From positions 186,001-250,000 of the forward strand of contig JAUFSD010000006.1 in the NCBI GenBank assembly GCA_033030425.1: a DNA stretch of 64,000 nt, in the 5' to 3' direction. A program made the position numbers and the translations under genes. The stretch comes from Verpa conica. Lineage: Eukaryota; Ascomycota; Pezizomycetes; Pezizales; Morchellaceae. The notes under the pieces are model-generated. The model made no database searches and had not been told where the DNA came from. It saw only the letters and a program-made list of their open reading frames with translations. This document shows positions 1-12,098 of this stretch, in pieces (within the stretch, counting starts at the first letter, position 1; every line of letters begins with the position of its first letter).

Positions 1-1708
1 ACAAGTATATAAGAAATAGACTTCCTGTGAGTGCTAGGTTCTAACTCTGCTACACTATTAATATCATTCCTTCATTCCATTATCAGGAATATATTCCCAG
101 AACTCAAACCCTAAAGCCCTGTAGAGAAATTGATCTCTCCTCCACAAATTAATCCACATCAGACGCTCCGAAATCATCATATTCCTTTAGCACCTTTGAT
201 TCATATCTGTGTTTATTCAGCTACTCCTAATCTTTCCTAATCTTCGTCAGCTTCGGTTATACTTCCCCGCCACACCTCCCACCATCCCTAGCACTTGAAG
301 CTTAAAGAATAATAGCAGAAGTAGCCTTCTTTGGAATTACTAAACGAAGACTTCACGCCTTTGCACAAAGCTTCTTAAAGCACTTCACATAGCCGCCTAT
401 AGTTACTGTTGACCTATTGAGAAGACAACCTCGATACAGTTACTCAAGTGCTTTGCCTTATGCTTCTCTCCGACTCTCAGGGTTAGATTCTTCTGATAAT
501 CCTGATTTTTATCTTAGGCCCGAGCCCACGCCGTCCTCAAGTCCACAAGACCTCTATTGGTGCTCTTGACGCCTAGACACAGAGATATATATAAGCAAAT
601 CTTTCACCACCACCAAATCGCTACAGGGTGAGTGGTACCTCTAAGCCAAAGAGTTGTTTCTACGTCTAAGCATATATCTAAGATGAGACTCTTGATCCCC
701 TTAAGGCCTATATTTTGGGAAAATAACGTCGTATGACGTACCTAGGTTCGCCGTAGTAGGAGAGATTAACCATAACGAGGGTCAGTCGACCTCGTTGTTT
801 CAAGAAATAAAAATACCCTCTAAGATATACAGTCCTTGCAGACAGTGTATATTATCGGGTATATTGGTATTGACAGACCAACTCCTAAATTGTGGATATC
901 AAGTGACTTTGATATTATGATCATAGTGCTGTGTTTTAATGTGTGTGAGTAGATAGAAAATGGTAGATGCTGGGTGAGGTGATGTCGGGGTGTAGAGGTC
1001 AGAAGAAATTTCGTGCTTGGTAATATGGGTGGCTGTAGATCGGCAACACTAGATGACACAGCGGAGCCTTTGTCTTGCTCATCCCGTATTTTCTTTCTGC
1101 CGAAAGTGACTGTGCAAGAATTATACCGCCTGGATATATGTAGTATTACCGTCGGGGATTGTGTGGGGGTAGGTGCTAAATAAACCACTTTGTGTTTATG
1201 AAAAACTGGGGGTTTAAGAGAGTAGAGTGGGCTTAGATCTCGTCTTTGCTTAAATCTTCCACTGGCCTCTTTAGAGTTGGCATGTCACTGTCGGATTTGT
1301 CTCTTATTCTCGATCCAATAATCACTCATGCGGAATCGTATTGAATATTCATTCCATTCACCCAAACACCTACCAACATGACCTGAAGACCTTACAGCTA
1401 CCATAAACCCCAGAGACCAACGAAAAAAAAGGAAACAGAAACAAACAGCTAAAAGAGTGGCTTAAAACCAAAGCAACAGAAATAATGAAAACGTATTCGC
1501 TCCGTGATAGAAAAATAAACCTTGAGAAAATACAAACACCCTACGCGCCCAAGCCACACATAGGGATAGAGCTGATGAAGTGGAGAGAAGTAACGTTAGA
1601 AAAAAACAGGAAAGGAAAGGAAAAAGGAAGAAATAGATTGGATGTTCTACCATATACTAATGCTTCACAATTTTACTCCCTTAAATCAATTAGTCTTTAA
1701 CATACATC
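1..1708. other. Intergenic, no gene recognised
   Basis: No coding region can be supported. The open frames on both strands lack recognisable domains and show no linkage by splice sites. The right end lies downstream of the RMD5 stop codon and should hold its 3' untranslated region. The sequence is AT-rich with scattered purine runs around 1420-1640. A neighbouring gene to the left may contribute untranslated sequence, but nothing shows it directly. Confidence 0.5.
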
Positions 1709-3032
1709 TTAGATAATAACTCTTATTGCTTGTGGTAGAGTAGTCTCCTTCGGGCAATACGGGCACTTTAGCGTAACGCTGCTGCCGCCCTTTGCTAGTC
1801 GCTGTAATGACTCCTGTGCAATAACATGCCCGCAGGGGAGCATCATTGGTGGATTTGATTCCGTGGTTTGGTCTTTTGATACAGGACAGACGAAGATGCT
1901 ATGGAACTGGTATCCGGGTGGTAGTGCGATTTCCGCCTATGATATATGTTAGCAACGTAAAGCGAGGGAGTATACGAGATTGGGACATACAGGTAACTCA
2001 TTAACCGTGCTCCACTCCGTCTTCTTATCCTTCATGATCGCCGCCATCTTCAATAGTGTTGGCAGCGCTATCGCCCCCGCAGTAGCCGCAATGTACAATG
2101 GGCTCTCTGCACTCAAGCCAAGCAGCGAGCAAAACTCCTTCGTAAACGAGTGTGCAACGTCATTCCACCTCTTTTCAGGATCCGAGAATAGCTTCGCGTA
2201 CGGGCTCGTTGGTAACGTTTTGATGAAAGGGAATGCACCCATGAGCTTTTGAATATCTCGTAGATGTTTACCCTGGAACCGCTGGAACTCCTTCATTGCA
2301 TACCGCATTGCCTTACTCCACCCGTCATCACCGTCCATAAATAGCCATATGAATTGGAGCCTGCAGAGTTCAAACTCAAGGTTGCTTCCGCGGTGGTCGA
2401 GCTCGGTGGCTTTACTCCGTGCCCAGTTGATGGCGGGCTGGAGGTTCCGGTGCGTCTTCATTGCGGAGAGGATCTCGTACATTTCTGCAAACTCTGCTGT
2501 GAGCTTCGGTGGAATATCGATAGGGCCCGCTTCGTTTTCGAATGTTGTTGCGACGGAAAATTGGCCTTCGCGGATGAGGTGCATTGCTATTGCGCGTTTG
2601 ATCAGGTCTGACTGCGAAGATAGTGCGTCGTACTCGGTCGGGGAGTATGTTGAGGCAGCTTTAAATGTCTATAAATGGGAGTCAGAAGAGATGGGAGTGT
2701 AAGAGTAGTGGGGAGTAGGGGACCTTGTCGAGAGAGCGGCCATAGCGGCTAAGACCGGAGTAGATTTCCTTTTCGTCGTCTTTGATCTTCTCGAGAGCTA
2801 CGGGGATAGATTGTTGAAGCTTTGCGAGGTTTACTTTTGCAGAACTGGGGTCTGTAAAGGGGAATCTTGTCAGTATATACAATCCAGTCAAGGACAGAGG
2901 GGGTACCGTACCGTTTGCTATTGCTTGTCTGGCATTCTGGAGAAGCTGGATGCACTTGTCGACGTCTGAGATACTCTTTGAGAGGTTAGATTTCTTACGG
3001 AGCCGCTCATACTCCTTCTCTATTGATTCCAT
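1709..3032 (-). CDS. RMD5: GID/CTLH E3 ubiquitin ligase subunit Rmd5 (Gid2)
   Basis: This is the RING-type subunit of the GID/CTLH ubiquitin ligase, which in yeast targets gluconeogenic enzymes for degradation. Four exons read 3032-2912, 2851-2724, 2668-1991 and 1936-1709 and give 384 residues. The last intron has a perfect GTATGT donor. LisH/CTLH-like helices start near residue 110. The C-terminal degenerate RING runs from Cys326 through the CGH at 344-346 to the CPYC at 367-370. The conserved PVSK and [11 protein letters not shown] stretches are characteristic of Gid2 proteins. The start is the first ATG and matches the family N-terminus. It faces PRP6 across about 200 bases. Family membership is clear; the in vivo substrate range is inferred. 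Confidence 0.93.
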
Positions 3033-3234
3033 GGTTTGGTGCTGTGTTCTGTGGAGTCTCTGGGGGTGTCTTGGTCTCTCTGGTGGGGTTTCCTTGGGAT
3101 GTCAGGTCCCGTCGTCGTTATCGCGATATCACGTAGGTGGCCGGGTAACAAAACATCGGATGAAGCTTTCAGTCATCAACCTACAGCTTCTGCTTCCCCT
3201 ACCTATTCAATACCCCCCCTCATATATCTCTAAA
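3033..3234. promoter_or_regulatory. Shared divergent promoter region RMD5/PRP6
   Basis: Only 202 bases separate the ATG codons of two head-to-head genes, so promoters and 5' untranslated regions of both must lie here or overlap. The stretch contains GT-rich and pyrimidine-rich segments, with a CT-rich run just upstream of the PRP6 start. No canonical TATA box stands out. Sharing is inferred from spacing only. Confidence 0.5.
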
Positions 3235-6185
3235 ATGCTCAAACGAAACTTCCTCGACGAGCCTGCCCCGGCTAATTATGTCGCTGGTCTTGGTCGTGGT
3301 GCTACGGGGTTCACAACACGTTCTGATATCGGTCCTGCGCGTGAAGGCCCCTCGGAAGAAGCCATCAAGGCTGCGCTCGCCCGAAGAGCAGAGGCTCTGG
3401 GACAGCCCGCCCCAACAGCTTATGTTTGTACCTCCCTTCAATTCACGGTGAAAGAATAGCTAGCTAATAGTACTGTGATACTACAGGGTGCAGATAAAAA
3501 GAAGGACGATGACGATGACGATGACGACCGTTACCAGGACCCCGAGAACGAGGTTGGACTGTTCGCCGGTGGTGCCTATGATGAGGACGACGACGAGGCA
3601 GATAGGATATACCAAGCTGTAGACGAGAAGATGGAAAGGCGGCGGAAAACACGAAGGTATATACTCCCCCCCTTCTTGAACCCTGCCCATTTTGCTTCAT
3701 TCTGGGACACATGGTTTATCATCATGGTTTATACGAGATAGTTTTGCCGACCTCTCCGTCATCATCTAGGGAAGCCCGGGAAAAGGCCGAACGCGAGGAA
3801 TACGAACGAAAGAACCCAAAGATCCAGCACCAGTTTGCGGATCTAAAGCGAGGACTCGAGACGCTCACCGATGACGACTGGGCGAATCTACCCGAGGTTG
3901 GAGACTTGACGGGAAGGAACAGAAGAGCACGACAAGCAATGCGCCAAAAGTTCTACCCCACCCCCGACTCGGTCCTCGCGAACGCAGCCGGAGGAGGTCA
4001 GTTTGAGACCTCGGTTCAGGATGATGGCAGCGCAGCTGCATCCTCTGACACCGCCGACGGGACAATGACCAACTTCATCGACATTGGCCGCGCTAAAACG
4101 AAGGTCCTCGAAGCCCGTCTAGACCGATCCGGAGGAGACTCTGCTACTGGTGCTACAAACATCGATCCCAAAGGCTACCTCACATCTCTCAACCGCAGCA
4201 CGACCCAAACCGCCGAACAGGTTGGCGACATCAAGCGAGTCCGAGAACTCCTTCAATCAGTCATCAAGACCAATCCAAAGCACGGACCCGGCTGGATCGC
4301 CGCTGCCCGTCTGGAGGAGGTAGCTGGTAAAATTGTTCAAGCCCGTAGTCTCATTGCTCGAGGCTGCGAGCACTGTCCCAAGAATGAAGATGTCTGGTTG
4401 GAATCAATGCGTCTAAATGATGCGCCAAACGCCAAGATCATTGTGGCAGATGCAGTCCGACATAACCCCAAATCTGTCAAGCTCTGGGTAGAAGCTATGG
4501 AGCTCGAGGTCGACCTCAGGGCTAAAAAAAGAGTTGTTCGAAAAGCCCTCGATATCATCCCGCAGTCCGTTGTACTCTGGAAAGAGGCTGTAAAACTCGA
4601 GGAAGACCCTAATGATGCAAAGATTCTCCTCGCTCGAGCAGTCGAGCTTGTACCTCTATCAGTTGAGCTTTGGCTTGCGCTTGCCCGCCTAGAGACCTTT
4701 GAAAACGCACAAGCAGTCCTCAACAAAGCCCGCAAGGCAATTCCCACATCTCACGAGATTTGGCTCGCTGCGGCACGTCTCCAAGAACAACAAGGTAATG
4801 CAGCTAAAATTAATGTCATGAAGCGTGCTGTGCAAGCTCTTGCCCGTGCAGAAGCAATGCCCACTCGCGAAGACTGGATCCGAGAGGCCGAACGCTGCGA
4901 AGAAGAAGGCGCTGTCGAGACCTGCCAAGCCATCATCCGCGAGACCCTCGGGTGGCAACTTGAGGAAGACGACGATCGTAAGAAAATATGGATGGATGAC
5001 GCTGAATCATCTATCGCGCGAGGTAAATACGAAACTGCGCGTGCAATCTATGCATATGCACTCCGCGTCTTCTACACCAAGAAATCAATCTGGCGCTCAG
5101 CAGCCGACCTCGAAAAAAACCACGGAACAAAAGAAGCGCTATGGAACCTCCTTGAAAAGGCAGTTGAGGCTTGCCCTCAGAGTGAGGTCCTCTGGATGAT
5201 GCTCGCCAAGGAAAAGTGGCAGTCTGGAGATATCGATGGTGCTCGTATTGTCCTCGGAAAAGCATTCAACCAGAACCCTAACAACGAAGACATCTGGCTC
5301 GCGGCCGTGAAGCTCGAAGCTGAAAACGAACAAAACGCTGCTGCTCGAGAACTCTTAGCTACTGCACGCCGCGAAGCTGGCACAGACCGTGTGTGGATAA
5401 AGTCCGTTGCGTTCGAGCGGCAGCAAGACAACACTGACGCCGCCCTCCAGCTCGTCAACGAGGCACTACAGCTGTATCCAAAAGCCGACAAGCTCTGGAT
5501 GATGAAAGGCCAAATTTATGAACACGAACTGTCTAAAATCCCTCCCGCAAGAGAAGCCTACAACGCCGGTACCAAAGCCTGCCCCAAATCTGTCCCACTA
5601 TGGCTACTCCTATCCCGCCTCGAGGAAAAAGCCGGTGTCCTCGTCCGCGCAAGATCAGTACTCGACCGTGCCCGCCTCGCGGTTCCAAAAAACCCTGAAC
5701 TATGGTGCGAATCAGTTCGTGTAGAACGGCGCGCTGGAAACATCACACAGGCTAAAAAACTCATGTCACAAGCGCTGCAGGAGTGCCCCCACTCTGGGCT
5801 ATTGTGGGCAGAATCAATCTGGCACCTTGAAGCACGAACCCACCGCCGCCCGCGGCTCGTGGAAGCGATTGAAAAAGTTGGCAACGACGCGACACTATAC
5901 GTTGCTGTTGCACGTAACTTCTGGGCGGAGCGCAAGCTTGCGAAGGCAGGGAGTTGGTTCGAGAAGGCGATTCTAGTAGACCCGGATAGGGGCGATACGT
6001 GGGCGTGGTATTGGAAGTTTTTATGTATGCATGGAGAGGAGGATAAGAAGGGTGATGTGCTAGGGAAATTAGGCATCACAGAGCCGAGACATGGAGAGGT
6101 GTGGCAGAAGGTTGCGAAAGATCCGAGGATGAGGTGGAAGAATTCGGAGGAAATTTTGGAGGCGGTTGTGAAGGAGTTGGAGTAG
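3235..6185 (+). CDS. PRP6: U4/U6.U5 tri-snRNP splicing factor Prp6
   Basis: Prp6 (PRPF6; Prp1 in fission yeast) bridges U5 and U4/U6 in the tri-snRNP and is needed for spliceosome assembly. Three exons read 3235-3423, 3487-3656 and 3770-6185, giving 924 residues, the usual family length. The N-terminus has the PRP1_N signature ([20 protein letters not shown]), then an Asp-rich run near residues 70-77 coded by repeated GAC/GAT, then the conserved QFADLKRGL region. From about residue 240 to the end there are consecutive HAT/TPR-type helical repeats with recurring W-x-x-x-A-x-L-E patterns. The third exon holds more than 85 percent of the protein. Identification is firm. Confidence 0.96.
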
Positions 6186-7143
6186 AATCAAGGGGATGGG
6201 GAGTGGGGAGTGGGGAGTTATTTAAAATATGGTGGTAATTGTACGATAATTTGATACCGATGAGCTTCGAGTGATAACTTGTGCTACAAATTGACCTGGC
6301 AATTTTTTTTTTCCTCTGAATATAATCTATTTATTGTGACTTGGGTTCATATGAGATATATAATTGATAAGCACTGCCTCAACTTGTGTCTAATAGTCTA
6401 TAGTTCTACTTTATTAGTTTTTTAGTAAAGAAACGTTGATAGATTTGGTCTTATCCAAAACAATAAAACTAGTACGAAAATACGCTGAGGCTATCTGCCC
6501 ATTAGGACTAGGGTGTGGTAATATAGATCTTTCAGTAACTACCCTACTTAGGCGTAGTGGATGTACTCCACAAATCAATCTCGGGATTGCACTCACCAGG
6601 TTTTTAACACCGTTATATAATCTAACTTCTTTCCTAAACAGTAATTCATCCACTCCCTTTTTCATCTTTAGGGGTTATTTGAAACAGGGGATATCTTGGT
6701 TATATTTTGTGAGTATGAATAGTGCTGGTGATATTGAGATGGAGAGGCTATGAATTGAGGTAGAGAGGCGTTGAAAGATTTGTGGCTACACATTCTCTCA
6801 TAAAGTAACTAGCTGTTTTTGGCCAGAAGTGTTGTAATTCGGGTGATAACTCGTGAAGTTTAACATAGTCGTATGCCCACCAATATTCATTCTTAATTAC
6901 TATTGATATACTCTATACCGCATGTATGGCCGGAACTGGTGTATAAAAAAAAGAATAAAAGATATAACAATGAAAACCAATAGTCATCTTAGGACAAATC
7001 ATCTCAGCGGACATTAAAAAAAAGGTATCCTCCAGCCTCAAAAAGAATTCTTGCACTAGGGGTCCTAGTTTATGGATCCCCTATAAAGAAAAAAACAAAA
7101 TTCCATCAATTTAAAACGTCTCGACATAATCCCCCCCAGGTTT
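6186..7143. other. Intergenic between convergent genes
   Basis: This lies between the PRP6 stop and the stop of the minus-strand membrane-protein gene, so both 3' ends point inward and their terminators should be here. The stretch is AT-rich. Open frames at 6414-6753 on both strands have no recognisable domain. No inverted repeat or RNA gene was seen. Confidence 0.5.
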
Positions 7144-9069
7144 TTACAAGTACTTCTCGCCCTTTCTCAGTGCTACCACTTCTTCCGCGGTTCCAAACCC
7201 TGCATGAGTAACGTCAAACCCAGCCTCATCCACTTTTCTCCAGAGTTCTCCAAACTTCAACTTCGTCTTCAAAAGCTTTTTCGGGAATGGGTCACCACCC
7301 AAGCAAACGTTCTCACTGAGGCGATCTAGCGTAGGATTCCTGGTCGTTACCAACACCCTTGCAAACGAGCTATCACTAGCAATTCCATTCGACCATAAAG
7401 ACTGTATCCCAATAAGGAGGCAAAGGAGTGTTGCTGTGACCGCAGCCAGATATGTTATGAGTAGCGCAAATTTGTCGTACGTGTATGCGAGATGCGACTC
7501 AGTAATTCTTGCTTCCACTGAGGTTTTGTAGGGTGAGATGGAAAATAGTGAAATCGTGAGGTTATGAGAAAGTTCTTCAACTGCCTTATTCAAATCTCCC
7601 GTAAAGTCTACACGTGGTGCCCAGTCTAAGGCATCAGCTCTACTCTCGGGTATTGTAGCCAGCGCTATCTCGGTATTAGTGATCGAGGTATCATTCACCA
7701 CGATCGTGGGATTTCTAAATTGGGCGTATGCGATGGATCCAAGAAATATTTGATAGAGTCCATCAATGAGCCCACGAGCAGGTACCTCGTTGAAGGAGCC
7801 TACGCCGATATCCGCATCGGCGATTGACTGGATTGTCTCATTAAAGAGAGAAAGTAAGGTTAGATTGACGATTTGAAAGGTAGGAAACCCATTCGTGAAG
7901 GTTATATCCACAGTATAATTTGCGGTATATGGTGTGCATAGGATACTTTGTATGTCTTCAAGTTTCCTTGGGGGGCCCTGAGGAAGATATGTACCAGAAA
8001 TAAGGCTCATTCGATTTCTGAGACCTAATCTTCCATCCGTAGAATTCTCATCGACTGATTTGAGTGTTGCATTGTAGTTAACGCAACAAAATGAGGTGCT
8101 AGAATTTCCGAACCCTGGTTCCGGGTCGAGTAGCCCATCAACATCGACAGAAGTAACTGTTTGGTTCGTATCTTCCCCGTAGCCCCGTTCTACAAAGCGT
8201 ATGCCTTGAACTTCTTGTTTTTGACAAGATAGAGTGGGTGCCTCGAATTCGACTGTATATGAACAATTACTCCCACATGGTGATTGAACTGGAACAATAT
8301 TTCCGCTATAGGCCACTAATGACGTAAGCCTTTCTGTAATCGGGCTGGCACCTTTGAATGAGAAAGTGTCAATATCGGGGTGGTAGTCGTAGGCGAAGAG
8401 TGACTTTGCAAACGCGTTGCCATCTTTACTGTTCCAGCCTGTGATGTTGATATGTGGCACACTGACGGTTCTATCGGAAACAAATACTTTATCCTGAATC
8501 GTAAGTGTACCTGGGGCCAGAATAGCAGCGATAGCAAGGAGCCATGATATGATAGCCATGATAGTCGAGATTTTAGCACCAAAAACCATATCTCGTTCAA
8601 AGATGGCAAGAGGATTATCCAGAGCCCCGAAGAGAGCATTGATAGCACGGATCGAGAGGGGTTTTCTGCGGAGTGTATACCAGATACCTAAGTCCCCCAC
8701 CAAAAAGCTTAGTTAGGAGCCAAGGGGTAGATAAAGACCCAATAGGTATAACTTACGCTGCCGATGAGAAATTCCGATGCAATAAGCAAATAGAGCCTTT
8801 GCCAGGTATGATAATGCCGTTCCCGCCTGCATAGATATTCTCTTATCTTTATCTTCCACCTTAGTGCCGTCGAGACTCGTATAGAAGAGGTGATGTCCGA
8901 CTGCTGTAGTGATCCCGAGAAGAAATGTTACGGCCATGAAAAATGGCGTGCGCCAATGTACTCCCCACTGCGAAGGTTCCTCCGACTTTCGATTAGGTGA
9001 CCATCGTGATGCTTCTGTAGGTGAAATCATAGGTGCAGAGAGGGTAATATCCCCGTGAAGGTTACCCAT
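7144..9069 (-). CDS. Fungal multi-pass membrane protein, unknown function
   Basis: Two exons, 9069-8757 and 8687-7144, join in frame through a GTAAGT donor and give 618 residues. Three hydrophobic segments lie near residues 41-61, 83-101 and 145-168, and a fourth near 520-545. Between them is a roughly 350-residue, probably extracellular region with many N-x-S/T sites and several cysteines. The stretch after the intron (WYTLRRKPLSIRAINALFG, followed by NPLAIF) matches a common motif of fungal-specific membrane proteins that are usually annotated as hypothetical. No enzymatic motif is visible. I cannot assign a function. Gene structure is well supported; the role is unknown. Confidence 0.78.
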
Positions 9070-9611
9070 CTGAGGGGGGCTTGAAGACTTTGGTACTAAA
9101 GTAAACGGTGAAAACAGACAGACTATTTAGCTGAGAGGTTCTGTGTACTCTTTTCGGTTTTGTTGAATGCGCTAAAATGAGTCAGGCCGTTAGTTGTCCC
9201 AGAAAGTCTGTAGAAATGCTTGTATTTCAATAAATAACAAGGTGTAGACTAACCCCCTAAAACCCTGTTAACTTTAATTAAGCCAAGGGATGCGCACTTT
9301 AAATCCTCACCGGATGTTTTATCAGTTCTAAATCGATACCCTGGTAAGACAGTGACGTAGAAACTGATTACTCTACCGCTACACGGCTCCTCAGAATTAA
9401 TGGATTGGGAAGAGTTTGAGCTGATCCCATGCAAAAACCCTAACACCCCATGGGGGCCAGAGGGCAGCCTTGCTGGTGAAGTACCCCAGTCTTAAGCCTA
9501 CACGTTAAGCCGTATAATATATCTACTTTAATCCAATTACCATAACTCGTATATTAACTACCATATAACCAATCATGCAAATTTACTCGAAATGGCATAC
9601 AGGACAAACAT
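9070..9611. other. Intergenic, tandem minus-strand genes
   Basis: This region lies upstream of the membrane-protein gene and downstream of the F-box-like gene. It should contain the promoter of the former and the 3' end of the latter. An open frame at 9249-9446 has no supporting domain or splice context. No repeat was seen. Confidence 0.4.
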
Positions 9612-11579
9612 CTACCAAGTCGGATCTCGACTAGTCGTAAATCCTTCCGGCCCCGGCAATTCTAGTTTTCTGACTAGAATAAGCGAGTTCTTTCTTAAAT
9701 CTCCCTTCTTCTCTGGATGTTCAATCATGAACATCTGATACAACAGATTCCAATCGTTCCTATCCTTGAAGTGAACCCCTGACAATTCAATGTTGATACA
9801 ATTAGGCGCCCTCTTCATAAAAAAATCCTTCAATCCATCAGCCCCTTCCCATGTAAGCTGCATATTTGTCAACCCCAGCTTTCTCAACGCAGGGAACATG
9901 ATCTTTTCCCCTGAGCCTCCAAACTCTAGATCCGTATCGCACGAGAGTGGGTTTTTCGAGTTCTGGGACTCCCCTTTCGACGCAGGCCTGAAGCCGATGC
10001 CAAGGGTTTCTATCTGCTCTGAAAATGCGGCAAGAAAATCATAAACTCCTTTCTTCACAGCTCTTCTCCTTCCGCGGGTCGTGCCTGGGGTTTTTGATGG
10101 GAGTGTGATGTTTAATGTTTTGATAGTGGCCCATATTCCCGCCTCCTGGAGGGGGCTTCCACTGTCTCCATAACCTGGGAAGCTTCTGAAGTGCCACAGC
10201 GCTAAAGGGCTACTAACCTGCATTTCCAGCAACTTCAATATTGGGGGTTGCGCCAGCTCATTGAGGCGGGAACGTAGATTGAGGCGGGCTGTAAGCGAGT
10301 TTGTAAATATGGCAAGTTCCTGATATGAAACTGACTGGGTTTCATCGGGCCGAGATAATATCTCCAGTAGCTTGTGTCGGGCCTGTGGAATTTCTGCAAG
10401 GGTAGCTAATTCCTCGAGCCGAGCTAGTAACTCGGTTCGGGCCGGTAACGACTCTTCGATTTGGCTGAGTTTCCTGAACTGGGTCATTAGTCTTTCCCGA
10501 GCTGTTGGCGATTCGGCAGTCTGTGCCGTTTCCTCAATTCGTGATAATTCGTCCAACCGGAGCATCTCTGACACCCTGAGGCTTTCTTCTAGTTGGGCTG
10601 GTGGTGACTCGACTAGACGTGCAAGTTCTTTAAGCCTAGTGGATGATACTTCAGTAATCAAGACCAACTCCTTTAGCCAAGCGAGCAAGTGAGGTCGAGC
10701 AAGTATCTTCTTAGGTCGTTGAGGTTGTGAGTTACGAATCTTTAACGGTAATATAGCAGGTCGACGCTCTTCTTTGAGTTGCGCCAGTTCATTAAGCTTG
10801 ACTATTCTAGCGAGCCGAACCATTTCCTCGAGGTGGTCAATTGGCGATCTAACAATCTGAGCTACTGTCTTGAGTCGAGCCACTTCCACACACCGTGCTA
10901 ATTCCTTGACTTGGGCGAATTTTTCCAGCCGGTCAAATAATGATTCCTCAAGCTGGCAACGTAGATATACCAACGCCTCATCAACCAAAGTCCTGCCCCA
11001 ATCTTCATCTACTTCGCGGTGATTGTTGTCCCAAACCACTTTATCACGGATGCATAGGCTGTGTACACGCGGCGCCATATCTAGGATTCGTTTAAAAAGG
11101 CCGTTCTCCAGTTCTTTAAAAACGCCTCCAAGAATAGGAATAGATGGTTCTACGAGCGAGAATTCACCACGGGTATCGAAATGGCCTTCTTGGGGTAGCG
11201 GGTTAAGCGTAGAACTCCTTGCTATCTCTCCCTCCTCGCTATCATGACGTTGTTTAAAGTTGATCTTTCTTCCCCCGCTATTTACTGTGAATGTGAAAAT
11301 AACTCTCTCAGCGATCGACCCAGGAAACTTCAAGGCCTCAAAGTCGGGCAAGGTTAAATGACAATCTTCTGTGAGACTAATAGTGACATGTATGTCGCGG
11401 AAGTAGCGGCACTCCTCTGCTCTTACCCATTTTGCAAATCTCCTAGAGACGAGGCGAAGAACAAGGAGTGATTTTGCATCGCAGTGGTAAAGAACGAGTC
11501 TTCGTGGTGCACGTTTAGAGTTGGTGCTTTTCTGATGGAGAGGGTTGGCTCCCATGATATTCTCTAAGGATATCAACAT
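9612..11579 (-). CDS. F-box-like protein with degenerate leucine-rich repeats
   Basis: A single exon gives 655 residues from the first ATG in frame; the frame stays open upstream to about 11690 but has no other ATG. Near the N-terminus the segment SLLVLRLVSRRFAKWVR resembles the second half of an F-box, the motif that binds Skp1 in SCF ubiquitin ligases. The first half is poorly conserved, and the preceding LP motif is not obvious. Residues about 190-450 contain a degenerate array built on R-L-x-E-L-A-R-L-x-E with S-P-x-A-R linkers. The C-terminal part has LRR-like strands such as LRKLGLTNMQL. It may be a substrate adaptor of an SCF complex, by inference only. An unseen upstream exon cannot be excluded. 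Confidence 0.6.
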   Translation of the reverse strand: MLISLENIMGANPLHQKSTNSKRAPRRLVLYHCDAKSLLVLRLVSRRFAKWVRAEECRYFRDIHVTISLTEDCHLTLPDFEALKFPGSIAERVIFTFTVNSGGRKINFKQRHDSEEGEIARSSTLNPLPQEGHFDTRGEFSLVEPSIPILGGVFKELENGLFKRILDMAPRVHSLCIRDKVVWDNNHREVDEDWGRTLVDEALVYLRCQLEESLFDRLEKFAQVKELARCVEVARLKTVAQIVRSPIDHLEEMVRLARIVKLNELAQLKEERRPAILPLKIRNSQPQRPKKILARPHLLAWLKELVLITEVSSTRLKELARLVESPPAQLEESLRVSEMLRLDELSRIEETAQTAESPTARERLMTQFRKLSQIEESLPARTELLARLEELATLAEIPQARHKLLEILSRPDETQSVSYQELAIFTNSLTARLNLRSRLNELAQPPILKLLEMQVSSPLALWHFRSFPGYGDSGSPLQEAGIWATIKTLNITLPSKTPGTTRGRRRAVKKGVYDFLAAFSEQIETLGIGFRPASKGESQNSKNPLSCDTDLEFGGSGEKIMFPALRKLGLTNMQLTWEGADGLKDFFMKRAPNCINIELSGVHFKDRNDWNLLYQMFMIEHPEKKGDLRKNSLILVRKLELPGPEGFTTSRDPTW

Positions 11580-12098
11580 GATTATCCTGTAGGAAAGGTA
11601 ATAGACGGTGGCTATAGCGGTTGTGGTAGTTGAATAGTAATGAAGATGCAGCTTGGTATATACATGTGGTCGAGAGGTGTATACGTGCACACTTTAGGGG
11701 GGGCTCTTGGTTAATTTTTCGGCTTAGACTAAGGGCCTATCAGCAGCATTCGTCAATTTCAAGTACTATCTCAGTAGTATTTTTCAATTTACGTAGAAAT
11801 TCTGCTCTTACTCATTCAAAATCACAATTTATCACTCGCCTAGTTCTAGAGCCTTTAGTCTCCACCTCCTGGAGGCCAAAGCCCCACTTTTGATACACAG
11901 ATAGTTGGGAAGTTTTGTCTCTAATATTAAACCAAGTTGTTGATATCAACGCTTTAAGAAAACTTAACACCGTCTACTATATTGACCGCATGTTTACTCC
12001 AAGACAACTAGAAAAGGAAGTACAGTATGTAGCCCAGACTCTAAATTATACCATGCTGCTCAGGAGTTAGGTAGTATAAGTTTGCCCATGGCCTATAC
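11580..12098. other. Intergenic, tandem minus-strand genes
   Basis: It holds the presumed promoter of the F-box-like gene and the 3' end of the helicase gene. AT-rich, with no supported coding region or repeat. Confidence 0.4.

Noticed and set aside
820..1188. 122-codon minus-strand open frame
   Set aside because: Low-complexity composition, no domain, no conserved splice context and no ATG-supported family match.
4337..6079. Several minus-strand frames opposite PRP6
   Set aside because: They lie within the coding exon of PRP6 and mirror its Ala/Arg-rich codon usage.
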